This document shows, piece by piece, positions 35,423 to 46,945 of a stretch of DNA of 64,000 nt. Made by a program: the position numbers and the translations under genes. Numbering within the stretch: position 1 is the first letter of the stretch; each line of letters begins with the position of its first letter. The notes under the pieces are model-generated. The model made no database searches and had not been told where the DNA came from. It was given only the letters and a program-made list of their open reading frames with translations. This DNA comes from Symbiodinium natans (taxonomy: Eukaryota; Sar; Dinophyceae; Suessiales; Symbiodiniaceae). The stretch is from positions 1-64,000 of the forward strand of contig CAJNDS010002696.1 in the NCBI GenBank assembly GCA_905221605.1. Direction: 5' to 3'.

Positions 35423-37389
35423 GTAAATGGCTGTAATTATGTTCCATAATTACCATTTACTTCTAGGTAAGACTAGAAAGTCGGCTTGCTAAGGCCTTTG
35501 GGTGGCTTAGGGGGGCTTACCCCCTCCTGTGGGGTACTCCACACAGAAAAACGCCTTGTTTTGGAGTAATTTTTGGCTCCAAGCACGATTTAGAAAGGCC
35601 AGACAAAGAAAAACGCACTTAAAGAGACCACACACAAAGAAACGCACTGTTTTGGAGTAATTTTTGGCCCCAAGCACGATTTAGCAAGGCCAGACAAAGA
35701 AAAACGTGCTGTTCCCGAGTAATTTTTGGCTCCAGGCATTTGGCTGGCCACGAGCACTCGAGGGTCCATTTTTTGATCCGGGTTTGACTGGGGCTTAGGG
35801 TGGCTTCAGAGAAGCCATTTAGCAAGGCCAGATAAGGAAAAACGCGCTGTTCCCGAGTAATTTTTGGCTCCAGGCATTTGGCTGGCCACGAGCACTCGAG
35901 GGTCCATTTTTTGATCCGGGTTTGACTGGGCTTCATTTTTGGCTTCAACCACGATTTAGCAAGGCCAGACAAAGAAAAACGCGCTGTTCCCGAGTAATTT
36001 TTGGCTCCAAGGCCTTTGGCTGGCCACGAGCACTCGAGGGTCCATTTTTTGATCCGGGTTTGACTGGGGCTTAGGGTGGCTTACCCTCTCCTGGGCTACC
36101 CCCAACAAGGCCAGAATTTTTGAAAATGAGGGGGTAATTTCCGCTATATAAAATCTATTTAAAATTAATTGGGAATCGAGCCATTTTTCCCGAATCCTGG
36201 GGTGCCCCCCACGGAGCCTCCCTGGGACCTTCAAAAAAGCTTTCAGCCTCCTTCAGACCTTCGAAAGAGCTTCTGAGAGGCCACGCAAAGAGAAACGCAC
36301 TGTTTTGGAGTAGTTTTTGGCTTCATTTTTGGCTTCAACCACGATTTAGCAAGGCCAGACAAAGAAAAACGCGCTGTTCCCGAGTAATTTTTGGGTCCAA
36401 GGCCTTTAGCTGGCCACGAGCACTCGAGGGTCCATTTTTTGATCCGGGTTTGACAGGGCCGAGGGGAGCTTACCCTTTCTTGGGCTACCCCACAAGAAGG
36501 CCAGAATTTTAGAAAATGAGGGGGTAATTTCCGCTATATAAAATCTATTTAAAATTAATTGGGAATCGAGCCATTTTTCCCGAATCCTAGGGTACCCCCC
36601 ACGGAGCCTCCCTGGGACCTTCGAAAAAGCTTTCAGCCTCCTTCAGACCTTCGAAAGAGCTTCAGAGAGGCCATACAAAGAGAAACGCGCTGTTTTGGAG
36701 TAATTTTTGGCTCCACTTTTGGCTTCAACCACGATTTAGCAAGGCCAGACAAAGAAAACGCGCTGTTCCCGAGTAATTTTTGGTTCCAAGGCCTTTGGCT
36801 GGCCACGAGCACTCGAAGGTCCATTTTTTGATCCGGGTTTGACAAGGCAGAGGGGAGCTCACCTTCTCCTGGGCTACTGACAAGAAGGCCAGAATTTTAG
36901 AAAATCAGGGGGTAATTTCCGCTATTTAAAATCTATTTAAAATTAACTAGGAATCGAGCCATTTTTCCCGAATCCTGGGGTACCCCTCACGGAGCCTCCT
37001 TGGGATCTCGAAAAAGCTTTCAGCCTCCTTCAGACCTTCGAAAGAGCTTTTCAGACCTTCGAAAGAGCTTCAGACAAGCCACACAAAGAGAAACGCACTG
37101 TTTTGGAGTAATTTTTGGCTTCCACCACGGTTTAGCAAGGCCAGACAAAGAAAAACGCGCTGTTCCCGAGTAATTTTTGGCTCCAAGGCCTTTGGCTGGC
37201 CACGAGCACTCGAGGGTCCATTTTCTGATCCGGGTTTGATGACCTGGGTTTAGGGCTAACAATAATACTTGTATTAATACTGACAGTACTGTCTATAGAA
37301 ATATTAAAGAATATTTGTATACAGACATGCACATACCTGTAAATGGCTGTAATTATATTCTATAATTACCATTTACCTCTAGGTAAGAC
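35423..37389. repeat. Satellite block bracketed by 51-bp direct repeats
   Basis: 35423-35473 and 37339-37389 are near-identical (GTAAATGGCTGTAATTAT ... AATTACCATTTAC), each itself palindromic. Between them is a tandem satellite: AAGGCCAGACAAAGAAAAAC recurs at about 35688, 35825 (variant), 35961, 36351, 36740 and 37138, and the longer unit with GGGGGTAATTTCCGCTAT repeats about every 390 bp (36129, 36520, 36908). ORFs across it are copies of one repeat frame. Confidence 0.85.
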
Positions 37390-37485
37390 TTAGAAGGTCA
37401 TTTGTTTACATTCCCGTCAAGGTGTGGTACGCTCCTGTACGTAAGAAGGCTTAAGCTGAGCACTCAGGCTTAAGCTTAAGAGTTT

Positions 37486-40400
37486 AGGGTTTAGGGTTTA
37501 GGGTTTAGGGTTTAGGGTTTAGGGTTTAGGGTTTAGGGTTTAGGGTTTAGGGTTTAGGGTTTAGGGCTACCCGGCGGCAATGGTTTGGAGTTCTTGGGGT
37601 GTAGGGTTCTTGGGGTGTAGGGCTCTTGGGGGTTTGGGGTTCTTGGGGTCTAGGGTTCTTGGGGTCCAGGGTTCTTGGGGGAGGGGGGGCTCGAACCCCT
37701 AAACCTTAAACCCTAAACCCTTAAACCCTAAACCCTTAAACCTTAACCCTTAAGCCCTAAACCCTGGGTCAGAGGGCTTGTGAGGCTGAAGGAGAGCCAC
37801 AGGAATGTTGATGGCTTGAGTCAGGAACAACCTTGCGCTTTCAACCCCAGACCTCTAAAAAAGAAAGGTTTAGGGTTTAGGGTTCAGGGTTCAGGGTTTA
37901 GGGTTCAGGGTTGTTTAGGGTTTATGGTTTGGTGGCCGCGTTTATCATCGACCTTATCATGCCCTGAGCCATCCCAATCCCTGGCCCTAAGCTCTTGTAA
38001 CCCAAGCCCTTAAGCCCTAGACTAGAACCTGAGCTCTAAACCCTAAACCCTAAACCCACCCTGAAACCTTTTTTGAGCCCTAGACCCCAAAGCCTCAGCC
38101 TTTTAAGGCCTGCACAGATGGCGCTGAAGCTCCTGGGTGAGAGGAAGGCCGCTGGATGAGAGCGCCGCCATTTCTGACCCCGAACCCTCTTCGTTGGGAT
38201 TTAGGTTTTGCGGTTTAGGGTTTAAGGTTAGGGTTTAGGGTTTAGGGTTTAGGGTTTAGGGTTTGGGGTTTGGGGTTTGGGGTTTAGGGTTTAGGGTTTA
38301 GGGTCTGAAAAGTTCAGGACTTGAAAAGTTTTGGATTTGAAAAGATCGGATGTAGAAAGTTGAGGGCTTGAAAAGGTTTAGGGTTTAGGGCCTGGGGTTT
38401 GAAGCGCTGTAGGGTTTAGGTCCAAGGTTAAGGTTCAGGGTTCCGAAGAAAGGATCTAACCTCAGGAAACCCTAAACCCTAAACCCTAAACCCTAAACCC
38501 TAAACCCTAAACCCTAAACCCTAAACCCTAAACCCTAAACCCCCCAAAGCAGCTTCTTCAACACCGTATAATGGGAATTCGAAACCTTCACCTTAAACCC
38601 TAAACCCTAAGCCGAAGACCCTGTCAACCATATAAACCCTCAACCCTGTAAACCCCCCAAACCCTCACTCAATGAACCCTAAACCCTTGATAAACAAAAA
38701 AACCCTAAACCCTAACTAAACCCTACACCCTAAGCCCTAAACCCTAAACCCAACCAACCCTAAACCTCTTCACGGGTTCGGGATGGTGTCTGCAAAGCCC
38801 AAGCTCCCCCTCCGCCCAACACTCCCTGGAAGCCTGGAAGCCTCGGAGGGTTTTGATTAGGGCTTAGGATTTAGGGGTTTAGGGGTTTAGGGGTTTGGGG
38901 TTTAGGGTTTAGGGTTTAGGGTTTAGGGTTTAGGGTTTAGGGTTTAGGGTTTAGGGTTTAGGGTGGAGGCCACCCAGCGCGCGAAGCTCCTCTTGGAGGT
39001 GCATATCAAACACCAGTCCCAGAGACTTTGGCTGGTTGAGCGTTCAGGTAGTGTTAGGGCTTCAGGGTTTTTTGGGGGAGTTTAGGGTTTAGGGTTTAGG
39101 GTTTAGGGTTTAGGGTTTAGGGTTTAGGGTTTAGGGTTTAGGGTTTAGGGTAGTTTCAGGCCTTGGGGAGCTTTAGGGAGTTTAGGATTTGGGGAGCTTT
39201 GGGGTTTAGGGTTGAGGGACTTTAAGTGCCGGGGGTTTAAGGAGTTTAAAGACGTGGAGTTTAGGGAGGTTAAGGGTTTGGGATTGCGGAGGGCAAGGAG
39301 GCTCAGGTTTGGTTGAAGCTTGGGGCCCTTGCCCTTAGGGTTTAGGGTTTAGGGTTTAGGGTTTAGGGTTTAGGGTTTAGGGTTTAGGGTTTAGGGTTTA
39401 GGGTTTAGGGTTTAGGGTTTAGGGTTTAGGGTTTAGGGTTTAGGGTTTAGGGTTTAGGGTTTAGGGTTTAGCATCGATCCTTGACAATCTGAGTTTTAGG
39501 AAGACAGGTTGAGCGATCGTCATCCGAGCTTCGGTGACAATGATTATTGGGGTTGGGTTTCGGGTTTTAGGGTTTAGGGTTTAGGGTTTAGGGTTTAGGG
39601 TTTAGGGTTTAGGGTTTAGGGTTTAGGGTTTAGGGTTTAGGGTTTAGGGTTTAGGGTTTAGGGTTTAGGGTTTAGAGTCTTTATGGTCTAGGGGTCTGCT
39701 CATTTGCACATCAAAAGCTTCGCCGCCATAAGCTGATGCGCGTCCCCTTACTCAAGCTGGCCTACCTGAATTTTGACTGTCGTTCATGTGGTAGCCGCAG
39801 TGCAGTCGTGATCCCCAAATCCTACAAGCCCTATGCCCTAAACCGTAAACCCTATAAACCCGAACACCAAATCGTGCGTGTTTCCTAGCCAAACAATCTT
39901 TCGGAGTGACCCACATTTAGCGACAACCTGACTTGTCACTGCCCCAACGTGCACGCCCAGTGGCATTCCGATCTTCAATAGCATAAACTCCCTCAAGTCG
40001 AAAATCTCAAGCCCTAAACCGTAGCCGAGAGCCTCAAGACCTGCAACTCTGGATCCCTGAATCCCTATAGGCCCTAAAACCCAAAACTCCCTAACGTAAA
40101 GCCCGGCTAAAAACCCTGAAACCTGAACCGTGAAACTTCGAACAGCCTAGATGCCCCGAAGCCCTAAACCGAAACCTATACACCGCAGGCCCTGCAACCC
40201 CAACCCATAAACGCCCTAATTACACCCTAAACCTAATTACGGGTTCGGGGCCCCTCAACCCTAAACCCTGAACCCCCAAACCCTAAACCTTGAAGCCCTA
40301 AACCCCACGTCCTCCCTGAGCCCTGCAACACGGAACCCTGAAACCCTTAACTCCAAAATGCTCGAACCCTCAACCCTGACCTTAAACCCTAAATCGTGAA

Positions 40401-40769
40401 CCCCCACACCCTAAAAGCCTCAACCCCGACACCCTAGAACCTTCAACCCCAACACCTTGAACCCTCAATCCTGCGGCCCTAACATACCGCAAAATTTCAT
40501 AAGCACCCTCAGCCCTCACGCCCCAAACCCTCAACCCCAATTCTAAAGCCCTGAATCCTGAATCCTGAAACCCCAAACCCCAAACCCCAAACCCCAAACC
40601 CCAAACCCCAAACCCCAAACCCCAAACCCCAAACCCCAAACCCTACATCCTAAACCCTAAACCTTAAACCCTAAACCCTAAACCCTAAACCCTAAACCCT
40701 AAACCCTAAACCCTAAACCCTAAACCCTAAACCCTAAACCCCAAGCGCGCGCGTGAGCCTAGGATCCAG
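37486..40769. repeat. Telomere-repeat block, several arrays
   Basis: TTTAGGG: 37486-37565, 38232-38305, 38900-38965, 39081-39150, 39339-39470 and 39568-39676. CCCTAAA: 38468-38540, 38585-38760 (patchy) and 40645-40742. Variant CCCCAAA 40568-40642. 37590-37680 repeats GGGGTGTAGGGTTCTT. Exon-like segments at about 38785-38855, 38968-38999 and 39705-39830 (KLMRVPLLKLAYLNFDCRSC) are possible but lack clear splice edges. Confidence 0.65.
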
Positions 40770-40832
40770 AACTTTCAGGATGTCCGCGAGAAGCGGCTCA
40801 AGGAATCTGGGGCACTTAAGCTGCTGCTCTGA
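40770..40832 (+). CDS. Candidate terminal exon, 20 codons plus stop
   Basis: After AGGATCCAG: NFQDVREKRLKESGALKLLL then TGA 40830-40832. Charged helix as the C-terminus of an unknown protein. It is followed by CCCTAAA rather than TTTAGGG, as expected when no further intron starts. Confidence 0.45.
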   Translation, partial: NFQDVREKRLKESGALKLLL

Positions 40833-43350
40833 GGGCTCTTAGGGTTTTCTTGGCCCTAAACCCTAAACCCTAAACCCTAAACCCTAAACCCTAAACCCTA
40901 AACCCTAAACCCTAAACCCTAAACCCTAAACCCTAAACCCTAAAACGCCATTATACTGTAGGTAAATAGAGAGTCCCAGGTAGGCTTCAGGTTGTGGGGG
41001 TTCAGTGTTCAGGGTCCGGGTTCGGGGTTTGGGGTTTAGGGTTTAGGGTTTAGGGTTTAGGGTTTAGGGTTTAGGGTTTAGGGTTTAGGGTTTAGGGTCC
41101 CAGGGTGCCTTCGGGCTGACATGTGCCCACGGAGGCATCTTGCATTGGTCTAGCGAATCCGCGCCTTGATTTGCGAAACTGCATTCTTAGGTTTTGGGGT
41201 TTAGGGTTTAGGGTTTAGGGGTTTAGGGTTTAGGGTTTAGGGTTCAGGGTTCAGGGTTTAGGGCAATGCTTCTGTAGGAAGATCGCATTAAGCACTCTGC
41301 GGCCCGAAGCCCAACCCTCCCGAAAGGGAGAAGGATCAATTTAATACCCTAAACCCTAAACCCTAAATCCTAGACCCTAAACCCTAAACCCTAAACCCCA
41401 AACGCTAAACCCTGAAACCCTAGACTTTGTTACCGTTACCTGAAAGGCTTTGGAGAACAAACGCAATCGCATCGAGGGCTCAGGCGGCCGCGTTCAGGGG
41501 GAGGGCTGCAGAGGTTTGCAAGGTGAGGTTCAGGGTGTAGGGTGTAGGGTTTAGGGTTTAGGGTTTCGGGTTTAGGGTTTCGGGTTTAGGGTTTAGGGTT
41601 TAGGGTTTAGGGGGTGGTAAGGTTTGGCTGGGGTTACGGGAGGGAAGCCAGGAACCGAGTTCCAAAGACACGTTTTGTTGAGTCTCAGGGGTTTGTGCTC
41701 GGTGCCTCAGAGATCTCTTGGCAGCCCGTTTTCTTTGAGCTATCTGCTGTGTAAGTTTGAGGCTGAGGGTTTAGGACTTCGGCGCACTTTGCCTGCGGAC
41801 GCCGTTTCGAGTTCTTGCCCGCAAGTTGGACACCCTAATGCCCTCAAGCCTTCCCCCTGGCACTATAGCTATGCACAGGCTCTGGGGCGCATGTGGGGTC
41901 GATGTAGTCCTCAGGACTCGTGCATTCACTTTCAAGTTTAGGCTGTTTAGGGTACCAACGGGGCTCCATTTGAACCCTAAACCGTGTGGGTGTGTGGGGC
42001 TAAAGTGTACGGATCCCTAAACCCTAAACCCTAAACCCTAAACCCTAAACCCTAAATTGGGCTCGAAGGTCTGAACGGTCTGAGGCAAACACCAAATTGC
42101 AGCAAGAGACCAGCTGCGTTCTTGAGTTCAAAGTTTAGGGTTTAGGGTTTAGGGTTTAGGGTTTAGGGTTTAGGCTCTTCTGGGACAGGCTGCCGGGTGT
42201 AGGCCAACACCCTACAGCTCCGAACCCTAAACCCTAAACCCTAAACCCTAAACCCTAAACCCTAAACCCTAAACCCTAAACCCTAAACCCTAAACCCTAA
42301 ACCCTAAACCCTAAACCCTAAACCCTAAACCCTAAACCCTAAACCCTAAACCCTAAACCCAAACCTAAACCCTAAACCCTAAACCCTAAACCCAAACCCA
42401 AACCCTCAGAGCCCCATCCCGAATTTCGGATCAGGCTTCAAGCACTCCTGCGAGTTTCAAGAAGCCTGGCACCACTTGAAGGTTCATGTAGGGCTTAGGG
42501 TTTAGGATTTGGGGTTTGGGGTTTAGGGTTTAGGGTTTAGGGTTTAGGGCTACTTGGAGGTTCACGGTATGTTTAACCCAATAATAACTGTACTTGTAAA
42601 CGCCCCAAGTCCTCTAAGTAGGTTCTAAGTAGACTTGTAATGCGGGCTGTAACTCGAAACCCTAAACCCTAAACCCCAGGGTCGAGGGACTTCTTCGTGG
42701 GGGTGAGCGCTTAGGGCTTAGGGTTTAGGGTTTAGGGTTTAGGGTTTAGGTCTGGAGAACGATGCCGTTCCGCCCGAAAAAGGTGATTCCAGTTTTAAAA
42801 ACACCCTCGACTTGTAATTGGGGCGTACAAGTGCCCCATGAACCTTCCAAGCAGAGCACTCAACGTTAAACCCTAACCCCCGAAACCCTAAACATCCCTA
42901 GTCCCTAAGCCCTAACCCCTAAACCCTAAAACCCTAAACCCTAGCCTTAAACCCTAAACGTTAAACCCTGGCAGCGGGCCGTTGGACTCGTACTCTTTGA
43001 CGGGACAACCTTCACCCCTTACCCTAAACCCTAAACCCTAAACCCTAAACCCTAAACCCTAAACCCCTGACACCCTTAAAAGGCCCTGGAGCCGTAGAGC
43101 CAGGGCTGTTATTGCCGCGTGTGGCCGGGCCAGAAAGCTGAGAGTAGGCTGCAGAGGAGCCCTAAACCCCCCAAGCCACCAAAAGCCCATAAAGCCCCTG
43201 AGCCCCCGAAGCCCAAAGCCCTAAACCCTACACCCAGCGACTTGGGATTGCAAACCTAAATCCCAAGCCTATACCCCAAACCCTAAACCCTAAACCCTTA
43301 ACCCTTAACCCCAAACCCCAAACCCCAAACCCTAAACCCTAAACCCCCAG
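40833..43350. repeat. Telomere-repeat block
   Basis: CCCTAAA 40855-40945, 41345-41400, 42018-42055, 42228-42405 (about 25 units), 43020-43066 and 43270-43345; TTTAGGG 41035-41098, 41545-41610, 42130-42172 and 42715-42750. A split family A palindrome lies at 42550-42865. The 41620-42000 stretch is unique; its ORF (41624-41941) has no recognised domain. Confidence 0.65.
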
Positions 43351-43412
43351 CCGACCTTGGGAGAAGTGCGGCCGAGGTAGATGGCTCCTTCATCCCCCGG
43401 ATTATTGGCAAG
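43351..43412 (+). CDS. KH-domain protein gene, exon 1 of those seen
   Basis: From AAACCCCCAG; reads DLGRSAAEVDGSFIPRIIGK and ends at AAG with a GC donor (GCTTGTC). IIGK is the first half of the KH-domain GxxG loop that binds single-stranded RNA or DNA; the second half is in the next exon, joined phase 0. The 5' boundary is uncertain and earlier exons are not identified. Confidence 0.7.
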
Positions 43413-44269
43413 GCTTGTCTGCTGATCCATCCCCAAGTCCTAAGCTGAGGGTTTAGGGTTTAGGGTTTAGGGTTTAGGGTTTAGGGTTTAGGGTTTAGGG
43501 TTTAGGGTTTAGAGTTTAGGGTTTAGGGTCCTGAACCCGAGACCCTTAACTCCAAGGCCTGCACGTTTCTCTTGTGTTTGCGCAAGTCTGCGCCCTCACG
43601 GTGCTCAAGCCCACACCCTAAGCAAACCCCAGACCCTAAACCCTTAAGGGTTTAGTGTCTAGGCTATACACAAAAATAAATAAATACATAAATAAATATA
43701 AATATATATATACATATTCATTTGTTTTGATTTCTCTAATTACTTACTTTTTCATATATACAGATATACATATATGTAGGCTTCTGAATTCAAGCTCAAC
43801 AGTCCACCCTACCCCCCCCTGGCCTCCACCATAACCTCCGGACTGGTTCTAAAGGCTGAAAAACCCCAACGAGTCGGAAGAACCCCTGGAATGAACCCGA
43901 CTCCCAAATCATCCCTATTTAATAAACTAACGTCCCCGACAAGCCCGAGACAACCCAAATTAATCCTTATATACCTAAACCCCCGCAATTAAACCCTTGT
44001 ATACCGAAACCCCCGCAGATGAACCAGTGGGAGTGCGGCTTGGCTTCCAAACGCAGAGCCCTGAACCCCAAACCTTGATCCTAAACGTTGCAACCTGCAA
44101 ACCCTAAACCTTGAGCCAAACATCGGGGCTCATTTGTGAGGCAAAACTCTATAACCTACAACCCTAAGCCCTAAACCCTAAGCCCTAAACCCTAAACCCT
44201 AAGCCCTAAGCCCTAAACCCTAAACCCCAAGCCCGCTCATTTGCGATGACAAGCGCGGCTTGGGGCCAG
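43413..44269 (+). other. KH gene intron 1 (GC-AG, 857 nt)
   Basis: Starts GCTTGTC, then a TTTAGGG array at 43448-43530, an AT microsatellite (43670-43765), degenerate DNA, CCCTAAG/CCCTAAA units at 44160-44228, and ends GGGGCCAG. Confidence 0.65.
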
Positions 44270-44312
44270 GGGGGTGAGACCATTCGGGCGCTGCAGGACA
44301 AGTTCGACGTGC
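44270..44312 (+). CDS. KH-domain protein gene, exon 2
   Basis: 43 nt from GGGGCCAG to GACGTGC|GTCGGC. GGETIRALQDKFDV plus one base. Joined to exon 1 it gives IIGK-GGETIRALQDKF, a textbook KH GxxG loop and following helix. Ends phase 1, which fits exon 3. Confidence 0.75.
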
Positions 44313-45255
44313 GTCGGCACGAACAGATTTGAGGTTGATGGTTTTTGGGTTTTTGGGTTTTGTGGGGTTTTAGGGTTTTGGGGTTTTAGGGTTTTAGGTT
44401 TTTAGGGTTTAGGGTTTAGGGTTCAGGGCCTAGGGTTTACATTACTATGATTTCCGGGACGGCCAAGTCCCATGCCCAGGGTTTCTTGGGGGGTTTTACG
44501 CCTGCCACGTCCCGCCACGTCATGAGAAAAAGATTTGAACTCAGGGGGTCCATGTGTAGTACTATTATGGAATTACAGGGTGGGGCCCCCTTACTATACT
44601 ATAGTTAAGGGACTTATAACCTAACTTAGGGTCCTTATAACCCAATTTAGGGCCCTTATAACTCTACTTATAACTAGGGGGCCCCACCCTGTAGGTATCA
44701 AAAAACCATACTAAAAAGGGTTTTGGGGTATCTAAATCTATAACAGTATTACAAATGGACCCTCTGGGGAAGAGAGTGTAGCTCAGAGACAAAGAGACTA
44801 GGAGCTTCCGGCATCCCAGTCTAAGAAACATGGGTTCCCCTACTACCCCCCCCCCCCCCCTAGGTTGCCTCCGTAATTAAGGTTAATTAGGGATAATTCA
44901 GCTTAATACGGTTATTTAAAGGGGGGAAACTAAACCCTAAGCTTAGCAGAAGGCACTTGTGCTCTGACAAATCCCCTGCTGCTATTTCGGTATGACACAC
45001 TGCTTCTAAGTCTATGAACTCTATGACCCTGCAAACCTTGTAAATAAAACCCGATGAACCCTAAACCTAAGCCCTAAACCCTAAAAGCCCTAAAGCCCCT
45101 AAGCCTAAGCCTAAGCCCTAAGCCCTAAAACCTAAAACCCCTCCCCCCCGCCGCGCGCGCCCGCGCGCTTAGCCTTAGTCCCTATCTTTTCCCAAGGCAA
45201 AATCCTAAACCCTAAACCCTAAACTCTAAACCCTAAACCCTTTTTTTTACCCCAG
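44313..45255 (+). other. KH gene intron 2 (943 nt), contains a family B palindrome
   Basis: Starts GTCGGC, G-strand variants (GGGTTTT, TTTAGGG) 44340-44435, MITE-like element 44574-44693, poly-C 44847-44862, C-strand units 45060-45240, then T8 and ends CCCCAG. Confidence 0.6.
44574..44693. mobile_element. MITE-like palindrome, family B, copy 1
   Basis: Arms TACAGGGTGGGGCCCCCTTA (44574-44593) and CTAGGGGGCCCCACCCTGTA (44674-44693); the inside has ACTTATAACC-x-AATTTAGGGC words. Copy 2 at 56932-57033 is about 85-90% identical. Confidence 0.85.
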
Positions 45256-45347
45256 GTCACGGTGCGGTCCTGGATGCGGAGACGCAGAGCGGGCCTCGCA
45301 CGATCCGCATCTTCGGGCAACAGCGCCTCGTGGCTTGGCGCGCTAGG
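45256..45347 (+). CDS. KH-domain protein gene, exon 3
   Basis: From TTACCCCAG. With the carried base from exon 2 it reads RHGAVLDAETQSGPRTIRIF then GQQRLVAWRA. The R-T-I-R-I-x-G segment fits the third KH strand. The 3' edge is uncertain: a GC donor at 45338 would give the phase needed by the next exon, whereas GT at 45348 would not. Confidence 0.6.
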
Positions 45348-45548
45348 GTTTAGGGTTTAGGGTTTTAGGGTTAGGGCGCGCTGGGAAGAACCTATCAGAG
45401 CACAAAGTGCCTTCGGCTAGGCTTAGGGTTTTGTAGGGTGTAGGGGGTAGGGTTTGTAGGTAGGGTTTAGGGTGTAGGTGTAGGGTTTAGGGTTTAGGGT
45501 CTAGGGTTTAGGGTTGCTGTAAAAGCTGCTTGTCGACCGCCTCGGCAG

Positions 45549-45578
45549 CCTGGATTGCAACAACGCCGCCGAGAAAGG
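45549..45578 (+). CDS. KH-domain protein gene, exon 4 (30 nt)
   Basis: From CCTCGGCAG to AAAGG|GTAGGA: LDCNNAAEK plus two bases, which combine with the first base of exon 5 to give Gly. The in-phase join supports such a short exon. Confidence 0.5.
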
Positions 45579-45930
45579 GTAGGAGGGTGAGCTGGCAGTC
45601 GAGACTTCAAGGGCTTTGGAGTTGAAAGGGTTTAGGGTTTAGGGTTTAAGGTTTAGGTTGATAGTCTGTAGGATTTGGGGTGATAGAGTTTAGGGTGGAA
45701 GGGAATAGGGTTTCGGGGTGTAGTGTGTTTAGGGTTTAGGGGCTCACGGGGATGGGGGGGGGTCATTGTTACCCTTAAGGCTTCCAGAGTTCTCGAGACA
45801 TCCCTCTAATTGTACTTGGGGGGGAGGGGGGGGGGGGGTGGATACCTCACTCGAGCCCTAAACCCTAAAACCTAAGCCCTAAACCCTAAACCCTAAACCC
45901 TAAACCGTCACGGCCCTTTGACAGCACCAG

Positions 45931-45973
45931 GAACTTGGCCAAAGCCCGTGCGGAAGTGGAATATGTAGAGGAG
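45931..45973 (+). CDS. KH-domain protein gene, exon 5
   Basis: From CAGCACCAG: NLAKARAEVEYVEE, ending phase 0 before GCTGTG (GC donor). A long charged helix of this kind closes KH domains. Confidence 0.6.
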
Positions 45974-46945
45974 GCTGTGGGATGGCTTCTGAGGTTTTCC
46001 CGGGACTCCATGTACCTACGGTTTCGTAGTAATTAACCCAACATTTAGGGTTTAGGGTTTAGGGTTTAGGGTTTAGGGTTTAGGGTTTAGGGTTTAGGGT
46101 TTAGGGGGTTTAGGGTTACAGCCCACCAACCTGTAGGTAAAGAGAGTCCCAGGTAGTGCGTGTGGTGTATGTTTGGGGGGTTTCATCCAAATCTCGGGGC
46201 CGTCTCGGCATCTTGCGCTTGACGGAATCGCATACGATACTCGGGAGCTTTAGTCGTACTGTCATGGACTCATTAAGGGTATGAAAACTGGCAGCCAGAA
46301 GCGTTTGGAGGTTTCATAAAGCTATGATGGAGGTTGGAAGGTTCAGAGATGGCTGGCCCCCTAACCCTAAACCCCTAAACCCTAAAGCCTAAAGCCCTAA
46401 ACCTAAAAACCCCTGAGCCCTAAACCCTAAACCCTAAACTTTGAACCCTAATTCTATCCTAAAGCCTATACCTGAACCCGATCCCATAAACTTTAAAACC
46501 TTATACATCCTACAAAACCTAGAAACCCCATAAACCCTAGAAACCCTACCAACCCTAGAAACCTTACCAACCCTATAAGCCCTATAAGTTCTAGAAACCC
46601 TATAAACCCCACGAACCCATGTAAACCCTACACACCCCATAAAGCCTATAATCCCCATAAACCCTATAAACCCACCCCTAGCCCCTAGCCCCTAGCCCCT
46701 AGCCCCTAGCCCCTAAACCCTAAACCCTAAACCCTAAACCCTAAACCCTAAACCCTAAACCCTAAACCCTAAACCCTAAACCCTAAACCCTAAACCCTAC
46801 CCCTAAACCCTAAACCCTAAACCCTAAACCCTAAACCCTAAACCCTAAACCCTAAACCCTAAACCCTAAACCCTAAACCCTAAACCCTAAACCCTAAACC
46901 CTAAACCCTAAACCCTAAACCCTAAACCCTAAACCCCAGCCGCAG
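45974..46945 (+). other. KH gene intron 5 (GC-AG, 972 nt) with opposing telomeric arrays
   Basis: TTTAGGG 46045-46118 near the 5' end; CCCTAAA 46715-46937 (about 31 units, with CCCCTAG variants 46675-46715) directly before the 3' splice site CAGCCGCAG. The arrays are perfect reverse complements and could pair. Confidence 0.65.

Noticed and set aside
35619-37262. Several minus-strand ORFs sharing SNPDQKMDPRVLVASQRPW-like text
   Set aside because: The same satellite unit translated repeatedly; no start or domain consistent between units.
35423-37389. CRISPR array
   Set aside because: Units are long, irregular and contiguous without unique spacers; nuclear eukaryotic context.
40382-40639. Minus-strand ORF with GLGFGVWGLG repeats, and similar ORFs at 26672-27061 and 46434-46658
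   Set aside because: Direct translation of CCCCAAA/CCCTAAA arrays; the repeat has open frames by composition.
41624-41941. 105-codon ORF
   Set aside because: No domain, no splice-like edges; flanking telomeric repeats alone are not enough.
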